Source: Plasmodiophora brassicae
Taxonomy: Eukaryota; Endomyxa: Phytomyxea; Phytomyxea; Plasmodiophorida
Direction: 5' to 3'
DNA: 64,000 nucleotides
NCBI GenBank assembly: GCA_036867785.1
Contig: CP145414.1
Location: forward strand, 1,302,001 to 1,366,000
The translations under genes and the position numbers were made by a program. This document shows, in pieces, positions 19,858 to 31,039 of the stretch. Under the pieces are notes generated by a model. The model had not been told where the DNA came from. It worked only from the letters and a program-made list of their open reading frames with translations, and made no database searches. Position 1 is the stretch's first letter. Every line of letters begins with the position of its first letter.

Positions 19858-22778
19858 TCAATCGGTTCTGGGGGACAGCGGGCTCGTCTCGTGCAGTTTG
19901 ACCAGGCGGGTGTCACCGGCGCCTGCCTCGACCGAGGCGATGTGCCCGAAACACAGGTGGTCGCCCGTCGCCGGAAAGCTGGCGCGATTGTCGACGACGT
20001 AGTTCGGCGAGTTGATATTGAGCAACTGGCCTGTTCGTGCCGAAAACGCAACGCAGTCGCCGACCCTGAAGTCTGCTAGGGCAATATGCGGCCGAGACAC
20101 GGCGTCGGATAACTCCTTGTTCTCCCGAAACATCAACGCGGCCGTCATCTGCGTGTGGCAAATAAGCACACCGTTCCGACGGATACGACAGACGCTGACA
20201 GTCAGGCTTTCATGACGCTGCTCGAGGTCGGTGAGCTTCTCTGCAAGGCTGCCTATCTCACACTATGCATGGCTTCAGTATTACTGACGATCCACTTGGT
20301 CGCGTCCTCCCGACCTCTTGTTTGGCCAGAATGTAGTGAGACCCGGAGAGCGCCTCTGTGGTCGATATCAGGCCGGCAATCCGCATTGAAGCAGGCTGGA
20401 ATACCTTGCAGAGCGCTAAGAGACTCCACTGCGGCATCACTGGACTCTGCGAGCCGAACGCGCGAAAGTTCGGTTTCAGATACAACGGCCTCCACGACTG
20501 CGAACGATCGTCAAAACAGTCAGGCACGAACGGGGGAGACTCCCGCCGTACCTGCCCTCACAGCCTTATGCGCGACGATGGAACCTGTTTCCGACTCGCC
20601 GCTCTCGTCCACACTGGAAATTTGGTCCAGCTGATACAAGGTGTCAGCACACGGTTACTGGAGACAATCGCATGTTGGCGTACATCGCTGCCCGACAGCG
20701 AATCGCTAGAGTCGTTCCTTGTCAGTCGGTCGCGAAACGTCCCAGGCAAACGATCAAGGATATCCTGCGGCACGTATTCAGCCACGCAGTGGCTAAGGTC
20801 CAGGCCGAATTACTTCGTCTTCCAACGTCTCTTTCAGGAACTGAAAGAAGGAATCAGGAAGGGTCACGTTAGGTAACGTAGCCTCCGTTAGCGTATCGAT
20901 CTTTGGAAGTGACTCGTCGAACCTGGTATCACATCACATCAGTGACGGGCAACTGGCAAACCTGGACCGACGCGATATACTTGGATAGGTTGACGGTGTA
21001 ATGCGGCGGCCGCTCCGATAAGCCGGGAACCGCATCTCTGGGGAGGAATCGCCCATATCGACTGGCAAACCGGGAACGCTTCTTGATTTCTTCGAGGCGC
21101 TGTTCCTGGACGCTCAGTTCAACGGATGCCAACTGCGGGATGAGTGATCAGACCCCGCACGAAAAGCCACCATGGCAAAGATACCTGATCTGCGACGCTC
21201 GCAACATACCGTCGACGACGAATCACTTCAACAAGGGCGGCCGTGTACGCTTCAGGAATTTGTTCGACCGCCAGAATGGATGCCAGCTGCGCTTCTTTCT
21301 GCTTGACGATCTCTTGGTACGCAGTCAGGCGGCTGACGTATCTGTTAGGCTGCGCGACATGAACAGCACATGGCGGGACGCACACCTGGAACATTGCCGT
21401 ATTCTGGTTTCCAGGTCGGACACGGCCGATAGCCGGTCGTACACCATCTGCAGCATTTCTGATTGCGCCTGGTCAAGCGCGCCATCGCTGCGTGCAGGCG
21501 TCATCACACAGCGAAGGAACATAGAACGGTCAACTGGGTAACCTGAAACAGGCATCCGACAGGACATACTCTCGCAGATGCTCCAGTCCGTCCGGCGATA
21601 ATCGCAATACTTCGACATCTTCCACCACGCTTCATCGTTCCAGTCGAATATGACCGGATCGTCAAGCACGTACCGTCGTCGCTCACAAGCTCATCGGGTG
21701 CAACTTCGGGCTGCTCTCTACCCGAGAGAAGTCGTCGAAACGTCGAGCACATTGCGCTCAGCTGCTTGATGACGGTGTACGGGAAACGGTCGATCACAGT
21801 CCGGGTCGTAAGCTTTGACGCTTCCTACAATTCTTGGACATCAAACGACATTTGCGTTCCGATAAACGCCAAAGTGTCCCACTTCGTCGCAATCACGCTC
21901 GACAGTTCGCACAGACTCTTCCATTTGAGCAACAAAGTTTGCTGTGCCAGCAACGTCGCGGTTGAACTGTGCCAACGTTTTCCGGATATGGCCTTCCGAA
22001 ACGCAGTCGAGAAGCGTGTGAACGCTACGTCCCGACGTGACCGACGGATGAAGTTCGATCTGGGACAGACGCGCGATGGTCCCCTCAAACGCCTTGTTGA
22101 ACGCAAGGACCTGCGATGAGCAGTCGTTAGGTAAGCCCAGGAACGGCTGCGCTGCGGGCACATACGGCGTCGTTCAACTTTCGGAAATCGTCCGAGAAGT
22201 CGTTAACCGACTTCACATATAGCTCGACCTGTCGCCTTAGGTTTCGTACGGCGACATGGATGGCGCGAATCTGCCTTCGGAAGCAGAACAACAGGTGGCC
22301 CAGAGCGCGATAGCCGTGCCGAAACTGGTCAAGCGCATCGTCCCTCGACCGCACTGCCAAGGTTTGTCACACGTCTGCTCAGATTACTTCCTACAGGCAA
22401 GGAGCGGACATGTGTTCCGTATGGCATCTAGGTCGACGTGAATCCTTGTCGTCACAGCGCGTCGGGATACGGACGACGCTGTAACCGCGCCACTGCCCTT
22501 GCCCAGCGTCAGCATCAGGCGCGAATACACATAGCACGGCGAACGAATCATCGTCCCGGTCACCAGCTCGCCATCATCTGACAGCACGATCTGGTCGTGC
22601 GTCGCGATATCGGTTGCCAGCGCTAAGGGGGCAAACATGGATTCGCCCGCAGGCACGCTGACCGTGAACCGCCGACCTGTCGCCCGCTCCACTCAGCAAT
22701 CACGAAGGCAGCCCCCAGTGAGGGATCGGGACGCTCACCGGTCTCGGCCACAATGGCAACGACGACGCTGGACGCCAT
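19858..22778 (-). CDS. ATG11/FIP200-type autophagy scaffold protein
   Basis: A multi-exon gene starting near the ATG at 22778 (alternative 22793). The N-terminus (SSVVVAIVAETG, then after an intron RRFTVSVPAGESMFAPL and THDQIVLSDDGELV) fits the ubiquitin-like domain of RB1CC1/ATG11. Helical segments follow, including FRHGYRALGHLLFCF, IARLSQIELHPSVT and long polar coiled-coil stretches, with several introns that I did not place exactly. The last exon (to 19858) carries the Claw/ATG11 C-terminal domain: HIALADFRVGDCVAFSA, then PNYVVDN and LCFGHIASVEA, matching F-x-x-GD-x-x-x-F...P-Y...G-x-I. Such proteins scaffold the ATG1/ULK1 kinase and bind selective-autophagy receptors. The two ends are convincing, the middle less so. 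Confidence 0.7.
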
Positions 22779-22922
22779 CGAACGTTGCGGCATGCAGCCC
22801 CAGTCACGGCATTCGGCCAGAAACGTTGGCTGCCAGTTTTAAAAAAGGGTGCTTGCCGTATGTATTGGCTGATGTTCAATATGAAATGTGTAACGCGTGG
22901 AGTCGGAGACGGCTGTCTCCCA

Positions 22923-25109
22923 TCACGACTGCGATAGGGATATGCGGTGGCGCATGGCGGATCCGAGCGGCGCGGACAGGAGCTGCTGCGTGTCGTCGAC
23001 GCGGATGGGCTGCACGGGCTGTTCGTGCCTGATGCCGAGGATGGCGATCTGGTCGGCCACGAACGTGCACAGCGCCGACCGGGCCGCGTTGATCTGCCGC
23101 GTCTGCGTCCACGTGAACCGCGTGTCCGCTTTCAACAGCAGCTGGAGGCTGTTGCACTGTTGAATGTTCAGGCATATCAGCGTGATCTGCTGCCACGACG
23201 CCGAGTTCATGGTCGCGTACGTCGACAGCGATGCGCGGAACGCTTCGATCACCTCGGCCGGCGTGTTGATTGCCACATGCAGGTCGATCCTGACGATCGC
23301 CTTGTGGTCGCCGAACCCGAGGTTCACGATCTTGGCGTCGGACAGCACCAAGTTCGACAGGCGGGTTACACGATTCGTCAGGTCCTTGAATCGCGTCTCC
23401 AGGAACCCGATCTGGTGCACGCGATAGATCTCGCCGTTCACCTCGACGACATCGTTGATCTGGAAGGGGCGCGACGCCAGGATGAACAGGGCCGACTCGA
23501 AGGCGCGCTGCATCGATTTGCTGTTGTTGGTGCACGGGGTGTGAGCGCCCGGCGGCGACAGGATGCGAGCGGGGCATTTACCTGGTGGCGAACGCGATCG
23601 ACAGCATGACGGACGACATGCCGATGATGATCTCCTTGAGCTCGATGTTGAACACGAAGCTGATGAAGAAGATGACGATGCAGAGGACGACGATGACGGT
23701 CGTTGTCGTGTTCACCAGGGCGAACAGGTTCTGCATGCCGAACAGGTGCCCTTTCAGCTCCATGCGCTTCTTGCCGAATCGGACGACGGCGTCGGCGAAA
23801 TCCGTCCTCGTCAGGCGCGTCTGCTTATCGCCGAACCCGAACAACACGTAGAACGCACGCTCGGCCAGATCCAGCGTATTGGCCTACGTCAACCGTGTCA
23901 GAGTATGCGTCGTACAGCACGGCGGGTGTCTCTGACCGGGAACAACGTGTGCCAGTAGTCCAAGGTCAGCGTCGGGTTCGATGAGTGCCGCATGATGTAC
24001 GAGTAGATGGCTTCGCCCGCCTTCCGGAACTGTTCCAGCGCTGGTCATCCACACGGCCGCAACAACGTACAGGGGCGGCGGGACGGTACCTCTTTCTGGG
24101 ACGATAGCTCGATGCGCTCTTCACCGGATGGGAACCTCCAGATGCCATGGTTGATGGGCTGCAGGCGGACGGAACAGTTCAGGTCCCGAACGCAGGCAAC
24201 CCTGTCCATGAAGACCTGACGGCGGTACTCCCTGTAACCGGAAAGGAACGCATCCCTGCTCATGTCGTGGACGCAGCACAGGTGGTCCACGATGAGGTCG
24301 CAGTACGTCATGTCGTCGACGTTGTCCCTGAACTGTCTGCTGGTGACGTGCCTCTCCACGATCTTGACGACGATGGTCTTGCAGACCCAGAGCAGCAGGA
24401 TCCAGTAGCATGCCGTCACGAAACTCTTCACGTACGCGATCGTTGGTGCTGCGCCCGCGTCGATACGATCTAGCCACCAATTGCAGATGACGGTGTCCAC
24501 CGTGATGAAGAAGATGATGGCGGCCAAGTACTCGTGGAAGCTGTCGCGAAGAATCCTCATGAACCAGCGCGGTCGTGCGCGAACCAGATCGAGCAGGCAC
24601 AGGATGCAACGCGCCAGCAGCCCGCACGTTAACAGCGCGAACATGACCAGGCCGGGAATAGCAAACGCTTCCCATCGATGCAGGCCACCGAATCGGGGCA
24701 TCCGCTTCGATAACCAGATCGGGCGTAATGTCAGATGCAGAAGGACAATTGCACTCGATGCCAGCATGATGATGATCAGCAGCAGGCGTCGTCGAATCCA
24801 TCGCAACGCTCGGTACGTGTACCCTCGGCTGGAGATCCGTCGCAACCGATCCGCCTGCTGGATACGACGCAACGTCTGCCGACCTGAATGCACCAGTGTC
24901 ACCTCGGGCGGTACGACGGCTCAGAACACGGAGGACGTACGTCGTTCTGGGGTGGCCTGGTCTTCCTCGTCGTCCGAGTCGGCGTCCAGATCGCTACTGT
25001 AGACCTGGTGATGCGGCGACGGCGCGTGCGACGGCACGCCCGAGGCGATGGCGCCGCCCGCCGTATCGACAGTGTTCAGGCCGATGTAGGGCAGGTCGGC
25101 CAGCGGCAT
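22923..25109 (-). CDS. MscS-family mechanosensitive ion channel (plant/protist MSL type)
   Basis: The start at 25109 begins an acidic N-terminal exon (DLDADSDDEEDQATPE), spliced in phase to RRQTLRRIQQADRLRR. Four to five hydrophobic segments follow (RLLLIIIMLASSAIVLLHL, FAIPGLVMFALLTCGLLA, YLAAIIFFITVDTVIC, CYWILLLWVCKTIVV). A long cytosolic loop leads to the pore region (TTVIVVLCIVIFFISFVFNI, IIIGMSSVMLSIAFA) and the MscS beta domain (SALFILASRPFQINDVVEVNG, TRVTRLSNLVLSDAKIVN). The core ~LFILASRPFQ-x-D-x-V matches MSL10-like proteins. They release anions and osmolytes on membrane tension. The splice structure between 23848 and 24060 is only approximate. The C-terminal ~100 residues are unremarkable. 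Confidence 0.85.
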
Positions 25110-25508
25110 GTGCCCGTATGTCAGATATGCACCCGTTTTACAATTCTAACCGAGCACCTCGCACCGACCCGAATGACGTCATAATCCCCTGCTGATGCTG
25201 GCGATCGCGTGACTCACCGCTCCTACGGTTGACGACTGCCAGTGTACATCAGCAGCGGCAGGTCGGATCGCATCGACCGTCCCGCAGGGCGCTGCACAAG
25301 AGATCGACATTACTGATGCGTTGCCTCTGCCTAAGAGCTTGTGCCAAGTCAAAAAAGCCCACAGATAGAAGCCCGGAACAGGTTCGCAGTTTTTTAGCGC
25401 TCTGTCATGCGGCGGCAGGCGGGAAACTAATTATAGGCCACGGCCGCGTCAGTGACGTGATAATTGCAACACGCGGCACGACGCACGTGCATCGATCCGT
25501 CTGCCTGC
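25110..25508. other. Divergent intergenic region
   Basis: About 400 bases between the minus-strand MscS gene and a plus-strand gene; both promoters should lie here. There is a modest AT-rich part near 25340-25450. No conserved frame or RNA gene was found. Confidence 0.4.
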
Positions 25509-26945
25509 ATGTGGGCCCCAGTGCTGATCGCAGCCATCGTCCGTGCTGTTGCATCCGCAGGCGTGCACTATGACGTGTTCGACGACGGCACGCTGATGAT
25601 CATGTTCGACCCGATTCCGGACGGCGTCGTGACGCGTCGCATCGATGTCGACGTCCTGGACGCGCCGGGCCTCGGCGGCCCGATCCACGTGCGGCACTGC
25701 TCCTGGATGAGCGGGCGCGGCTGGCAACCCATCGACCTGGGCATGGCCACGATGCGCTCCTTTACTGGACCTGATGATATCCCCCACTGCGGTATCGACC
25801 CGAATCGCCCAGCGCTCTGGTCGTACCTCATTTCGACGACGACCACGAGGTTGACGATGCGCCATCACGGTCAGTCCTATTCGACAAGGACCATCGCCCT
25901 GCCTGACGATTACTCGTATCTGGTCATGGTTGTCGCGCCGGGCGTTTCACCGTCGTTCCACTTCACGAACGACATCACCGCGTTCGACCGTGCCCTGAAT
26001 AACACCATCGAGGGCGACGTCGAGGCATCCGCCGTGTTCTACAACGACGGGCTCATGCCAGTCATACCGCTGGTCGCGGTACGCCCTATCGGGGCGCCGT
26101 CCAAGGCCCCGTACCTGCTGGTTCACGATTTGGCTACCGGTGCTGGTTACTTCCTGAACGGGGCCGGCAAGATCGTCTACCGATTGGAAGAGGTCCCCGT
26201 CGCTGGTGGGTACGAGATACGCGTGCGCAAGCGCCTCGCTCGATCAGTCGACGACGACAACGACGACGACGATGGTCGCTGGTCCAGTGCCGACATCATT
26301 CGTGTCGAGGCCTTTGATGGCCGGGAGCTCATCGTCGGAAACCCGTTAGGCCTGAGCATGCGTGCCACAATGGACGGCAATTTGGAGGTCTTCAGTCCTG
26401 ACGCAGGCGCCAACCCAGTCATGGTCATGCCTGGCTTCCGGTCTGGGGATATCCGTCGGGCTCGCGTGCGGAACGATCCGAAGCTGATGCTGCTGCTGGC
26501 AGTGTCGTTGATGAAGGACCACCTTGTCCCGTCCATGTCGTCCAATGTGGCGACCCTGCATCATTTCATCCGCCCTAGACCAGAACCCCAACCGCAACCA
26601 GAGGTTCACGAACAGCGTCCGCCGGTTGCTTGGGACGAGATCCGGTCTCAAGCGGCAGTCGTTGTGCAGGAGCTAACGGCGCTACGTGCGACGATGCAGT
26701 CGACAATGGACGAGACGCCGCTGGATCGTCCCTTCAGACAGTACGAGGACGTGATGAACGATATCACGCAATTGCTGGACGCGTTCCAGGCCTGGGCAGG
26801 CACCAGGTCGCAGGCGTCGGACCTGGATACGTTGGCCCAGGCACAGGCATTCCAGGCCCAAGCGATGGACGTCCGTTCACGCGCCCAGAATGCCATACGC
26901 ATGCGTTCTGCCCTGGACGCGTTCCGTCGTCGTCATCGTCGTTGA
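25509..26945 (+). CDS. Large secreted or membrane-associated protein of unknown family
   Basis: A single uninterrupted frame. The ATG at 25509 is preferred over 25464 because it opens with a signal-like segment (APVLIAAIVRAVASAGVHY), giving 478 residues. The first ~330 residues look like a beta-rich globular domain with regular hydrophobic/charged alternation (FDDGTLMIMFDPIP, RRIDVDVLDAPG, YEIRVRKRLARSV). An Asp run (DDDNDDDD) sits near residue 260. After a Pro/Gln linker (RPRPEPQPQPE) the last ~110 residues are helical and Gln/Ala-rich (ALRATMQSTMDE, DTLAQAQAFQAQAMDV), likely a coiled coil. I do not recognise it. Lack of introns is unusual here and may mark recent acquisition or retroposition, but codon use resembles its neighbours. 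Confidence 0.6.
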   Translation: MWAPVLIAAIVRAVASAGVHYDVFDDGTLMIMFDPIPDGVVTRRIDVDVLDAPGLGGPIHVRHCSWMSGRGWQPIDLGMATMRSFTGPDDIPHCGIDPNRPALWSYLISTTTTRLTMRHHGQSYSTRTIALPDDYSYLVMVVAPGVSPSFHFTNDITAFDRALNNTIEGDVEASAVFYNDGLMPVIPLVAVRPIGAPSKAPYLLVHDLATGAGYFLNGAGKIVYRLEEVPVAGGYEIRVRKRLARSVDDDNDDDDGRWSSADIIRVEAFDGRELIVGNPLGLSMRATMDGNLEVFSPDAGANPVMVMPGFRSGDIRRARVRNDPKLMLLLAVSLMKDHLVPSMSSNVATLHHFIRPRPEPQPQPEVHEQRPPVAWDEIRSQAAVVVQELTALRATMQSTMDETPLDRPFRQYEDVMNDITQLLDAFQAWAGTRSQASDLDTLAQAQAFQAQAMDVRSRAQNAIRMRSALDAFRRRHRR

Positions 26946-27038
26946 TCGTAACGATTGCTGTGGAGTGTGCAGTAAAACCGTGTTCGACTGTTGATGTCGC
27001 GCACGATGTACGAGAGACGGGTGTGCCCTGAACGTATA

Positions 27039-27344
27039 TTAGTTCGAATTCGACGCGGAAGTGTCGTCGTTTCGCTGGGCCTTCTTGTCCTCGAACGACT
27101 TCCTGGCACGGCCCCGCATGGCTTGCTTCTTCTCCTCCATCTCTTTCTGATGGCGAGCCTTGGCCCGCTTGCTGGCCGCCAGTTGTTTCGGCGACACTGT
27201 CTGCTGGTGGCCCATGGACGACCCAGGACGCTCCAGGCGCTTGTCGGGACGCGACAGCACCCCGCGCTTCTCCTGTCGGGCGGCCATGCCCATCGACACG
27301 GCCAGGACAAGCAGAACCAGAAGAATAGCAACCTTAAACGACAT
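27039..27344 (-). CDS. Small secreted basic protein, unknown
   Basis: 101 residues with an excellent signal peptide (FKVAILLVLLVLAVSMGMAA) followed by an Arg/Lys-rich polar body (KRAKARHQKEMEEKKQ, RARKSFEDKKAQR) and a Ser/Asn tail. The mature part has no cysteine and looks like a single charged helix. It converges tail-to-tail with the preceding plus-strand gene, 93 bases apart. No family recognised; low complexity makes homology hard to judge. Confidence 0.5.
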   Translation of the reverse strand: MSFKVAILLVLLVLAVSMGMAARQEKRGVLSRPDKRLERPGSSMGHQQTVSPKQLAASKRAKARHQKEMEEKKQAMRGRARKSFEDKKAQRNDDTSASNSN

Positions 27345-27687
27345 ATCGATTAGCGATTAACTGGAGATCTGGCCGCGTTTGCGAACGTTTCCCTTCCCGA
27401 ATATCTGATAGCCGAAGTGTGAGTCACGGACATGACTCAACCCGCAGCCGACGACGTCACCCGCTGCGCCGACGCATGCCGATCACCGCCAAGAAGCACA
27501 CGTATTGTTTACCCAGGCGTGTGTCTGTGCCTGTGCGTTCAAACGCGCTGTACAGGAGGGTGTGCCCCGTGCGCAGTCAACAGCAGCTGTGACAGCGTCG
27601 CCGGGCGGGCACTGTATGATTCGGGGCGCGCGCGCGACAGTCCGCCACGGAGCGCGCCCGAAACGTCGACAACAGCAACGAGCCAGC

Positions 27688-28626
27688 ATGACGAAGGACC
27701 AGGCGTCGTCCCAGATCGTTGCGCGCCTGTTTGCCGTCCACGACGACATCGACAGGCGGCTGCGGGCCATGTCGGGCCGCTTGCCGGCATTGCGCCCTGA
27801 CGACGCGAAGCAGGCGCCTACCGACGACGCGTCCTGCAATCCGTTGGTGGACCAGCCGCAGCCTCTGCCCGGTATGCAATGTGCGCGTCCGCCCATGCTG
27901 TGTCTCATGTATGTGCCATTAGATATGGTACGTGATTTGCTGGGGCAGGATTCGCCCATCATGGAGCGTCAGCGGGAAGCGATCGCACGCCTCGGCGTTA
28001 GGCGGTGCCGGTTGGTTCGCACGCCAGGCGATTACTACGAATGGTCTCTGGAGAAGCGAAAGAAGTTCCTGAAGGCGCCGTCAGTGTCGTGTCTGTGCAA
28101 GTCGATGGTCATGGTAAACAAGAAGGCGCCTCTGGATGGCACCGACCCGTCAATGTCGCCCTACTACCTGGTCATCTTTGTAAGAGAACGCGCATCGCAT
28201 CCAGCGGGGGGCGGCAACTGACCTCGAGTGCGACCCAGCAATACGAGAGACGGTTCGACAACGACAAGCTGATCGAGCACCTGCGATCGACAGCCGCCCC
28301 GCCTATGCCCGCCAAGAAGCGGTACAATTTCCGTGTGGCACCAGAGGACGACAGCTTTCGACTCTCTGGATTCATCCACAATGCAGTGTACGTGGCGCTG
28401 TCTGCTGCAAGCGCTCCTCCCACATTGATGGTTGGATTGCCTACATAGGTCGCCGTTGGGATTCGCTCACATGGAGATCCCGTTCGTACTGGACCGGCGC
28501 ATCGTCGACACGGTCGACTTCTTCTGGCTGGGTGGCGGTGAGCCCGACGTCAAGCTCGCTATCGGCGTGGACGAATTCATTCGCGTGTTCAAACCTGTTG
28601 TTGCATCGGTCACGTCGTCCGAGTAA
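27688..28626 (+). CDS. YbaK/ProX-like (aminoacyl-tRNA deacylase-fold) protein
   Basis: Three exons (27688-28179, 28239-28387, 28449-28626) give 272 residues. The pattern CLCKSMVMVNKK, then SPYYLVIFQYERRFDNDKL, KKRYNFRVAPEDD, GFIHNAVSPLGF and DFFWLGGGEPDVKL matches a eukaryotic YbaK-domain family, where K in CKS and the GGG-x-x-D-x-K-L loop are typical. Bacterial relatives hydrolyse mischarged tRNAs; the eukaryotic members have no well-established substrate that I can cite. The N-terminal ~100 residues form a helical, Pro-containing extension. Splice sites were set by keeping HNAVSPLGF in frame. Confidence 0.65.
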
Positions 28627-28701
28627 ACTGGCCTGCCGCTCCCGTTCGCTGAATGAGTCAACAAGTAGCCGGTTTACCACGACTACCTAGGGACGCGCGC
28701 C

Positions 28702-30462
28702 ATGTCTTCGGGCACGCGTCCTCGTCTCGATGCCGGCCGCCAGCGACCTCGCGTCGTGCCGACCGCTATGCTCTTGCTGTACCTGATCATGGGCCTGATC
28801 ACATCGTTGCCAATGCTGCCCGCCCGGCAGCTGCTCATGACCAGGTACCATGTCGAGCCATCATCCATGGCCTACCTGCTCGGCATCGTCAGCATCCCAT
28901 GGTTCATCAAGGTCGGTGGTCTGTGCAATCAGCGCGCAGGAGCAGTACTGAGCCGGGAGTACAGCCCGTCTTGGGGTTCTGGACCGATTCGTTCCCGATC
29001 TACCAGGAGCGTCGCCGACCGTACATCGCTGTTGCCATGGTCGGCAGCCTGATCGTCAATCTGCTCCTCGCCTACGCTGCCAGCCGTCTGACGTCCATCG
29101 CGGTGATCATCCTGCTGCTGACGCTAGGTTCGACGTCCGCTCTCAGCACGTATCACTGCCTAATTGACGCCGGCTCGCCCAGCAACAGCCATGACCGTCC
29201 TGGGTGAAGTTGCCATCAACAGCATCGTCATCGTCAACGCCAAACTCGAAACCGCCCATGTCAGCGCGTGCTCATTCGATGGCGCGCCCTTGCTAACCTA
29301 CGCCGACGTAGGAAGTTGGCACGTTGCAGTCGACGTGCTGGATCTGGAGGGCGATCGGTATGATCGTCGGGAGCGGGCTGGGCGGCCTGGCGCTGAAGCA
29401 CCTGACGAGCGATGCGGTCGAGGTCGTCTTCACCGCTGTCGGGTCCTGCGCGGTCGCCGGCCTGGCCATGGTCCCGTTCCTGTTCGAGGCGAAACTAGTG
29501 CACGGTCAGGTTGATTCGTTCGCCACCAGGTTGCGTCACCTGGCCCAATTCTGGCGCCAGCGCGACGTCCTCCACCTGACGTTCTTCGTTGTCATCCTGA
29601 ACGGCATGCCGACGATTCCAGACAGTAGGCGCGAGCCGCTTCGTCGAACGACTTCGGCCTAACGTTGCCACAGCGTTCCTGTATTGGATGCGGAACCGAC
29701 TGGGTTTCGACTTTGGGTTCTTCGGCAACCTGGACGTCGTCAAGCACTGCGCCCACCTGGCCATGGCCGTCCTGTTCCGGGCGTCGTTGCGCCAGGTACC
29801 CATCCGGCAGCTGCTGGCGACGACGATCGCGGTGAGTGCGATGCTGGGCCTGTCCACCATCGTGGTCGTCCAGCGATGGAACCTGGCCCTGCGCGTGCCC
29901 GACCAGCTCTTCGTCCTCGTCGACACCCTGGCCACGGCCGTTTGCAAGGAGCTCATGCTGATGCCAATCGTCATACTGGCGGCGAGAATCGCCCCCGACG
30001 GGTGCGTTCGCCTGCGCCACCAGACGACGACATTGACGAGTGATGTTGCTGCGCAGTGTGGAAGGATCGTCGTACAGCGGCATCATGGCGATCTGGAACC
30101 TGAGCCGTATCGTCAGCGAGGAGATGGGCGGCGTCCTGACATACGCCCTAGGCGTCACGTCGGCCACGTACGATCGCATGTGGATCCTCGTCCTGGTCAG
30201 TATCCGGCCCTGTTTGTTGCACTCGCACACAGCGAGAGTCCGACCACGTGCACCATGTGTTCAGATCTGTAACCTGTGCGCGCTGATCCCGCTGGCGGCG
30301 CTCCGCCTGCTGCCCGAGGCACCCGCGCCCGCCTACCACGAGGTGGCACCGCCGCCCGAGAAGCCGGCGCTCAGGCCAGTTCCCAGTGCAGGCCTGCAGC
30401 GTCGCGTACCCTCAGGCACCGATGCCGAACCACTGATAACGTGTTCCGCTTCCACTGCATAA
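28702..30462 (+). CDS. BT1-family folate/biopterin transporter
   Basis: A multi-exon gene starting at the ATG at 28702. The signature around the first two helices is clear: MAYLLGIVSIPWFIK spliced (intron from 28910) to PVLGFWTDSFPI and RRRPYIAVA, matching the BT1 pattern W-x-I-K-P-x-x-G-x-x-S-D-x-F-P-I...RRPY. About eleven to twelve hydrophobic helices follow over several exons (SIAVIILLLTLGSTSAL, VVFTAVGSCAVAGLAMVPF, VLHLTFFVVIL, IVILAARI, ICNLCALIPLAALRLL). The Pro-rich C-terminus (APAPAYHEVAPPPE) is cytosolic. The family carries folates and pterins in kinetoplastids, plants and cyanobacteria, and is absent from animals and most fungi, which is useful for placing the organism. Inner exon boundaries are approximate. 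Confidence 0.85.
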
Positions 30463-30518
30463 ACGAATGATTCGATGACGAAGATGGGTTCTCTGACTCA
30501 ATTGTACAAAGGTTTATA

Positions 30519-30851
30519 TCAGTCGTCAACGTCGTCGAACGAGAAGTCAGCCATGAGACATTGCTCGATGGCCTGCGTGTAGCAGGCGAGGTTGTTCGTG
30601 TCCTGGGCGTTCTGGCGCTTGACGGCGACCTGCGGCCTGGCCGCCGCGTCGTCGTCGCCGATGTGCGCCTTGCCGGACACGTCGCCGGCACCGCCGTCCA
30701 GCTTGCGCTTGTTCATGCCGTTCGCCGGCATGGACTGCCCGTACGGCAGCGCTCCGCAAACGACGTTGCTGTTGTGCATTGCGGCCTGTGCCTGCTGCTG
30801 GGCGTCTTTCTGTCTGCGCGGGTCGCGTCTGCGGCTCAACGGGTCGGACAT
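30519..30851 (-). CDS. Small hydrophilic protein with acidic C-terminus, unknown
   Basis: 110 residues from the ATG at 30851. The N-terminus is Arg/Gln-rich (RRRDPRRQKDAQQQAQ), the middle has a short basic KRKL cluster that could act as a nuclear signal, and the end is acidic and aromatic (LMADFSFDDVDD), the shape of an interaction peptide. No domain recognised. An upstream exon is possible because the frame stays open to 30911. Confidence 0.4.
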   Translation of the reverse strand: MSDPLSRRRDPRRQKDAQQQAQAAMHNSNVVCGALPYGQSMPANGMNKRKLDGGAGDVSGKAHIGDDDAAARPQVAVKRQNAQDTNNLACYTQAIEQCLMADFSFDDVDD

Positions 30852-31039
30852 TGAGGGCGTTGAGTCAATGCTGCGCGATTGGTCGGCTGGATCGGTGACC
30901 CGTCCTTGCACATCGAGCAGGCAATAGTTGCGGCGCAGCGGATTTCCGCCGCAGAGCTGCAGCAGCAGCGTGCGTCACATGCGGAATACCGGCCTGGCTG
31001 ATTGATTCTGGTGAACGTATCGTGTATACATTCCACTAC

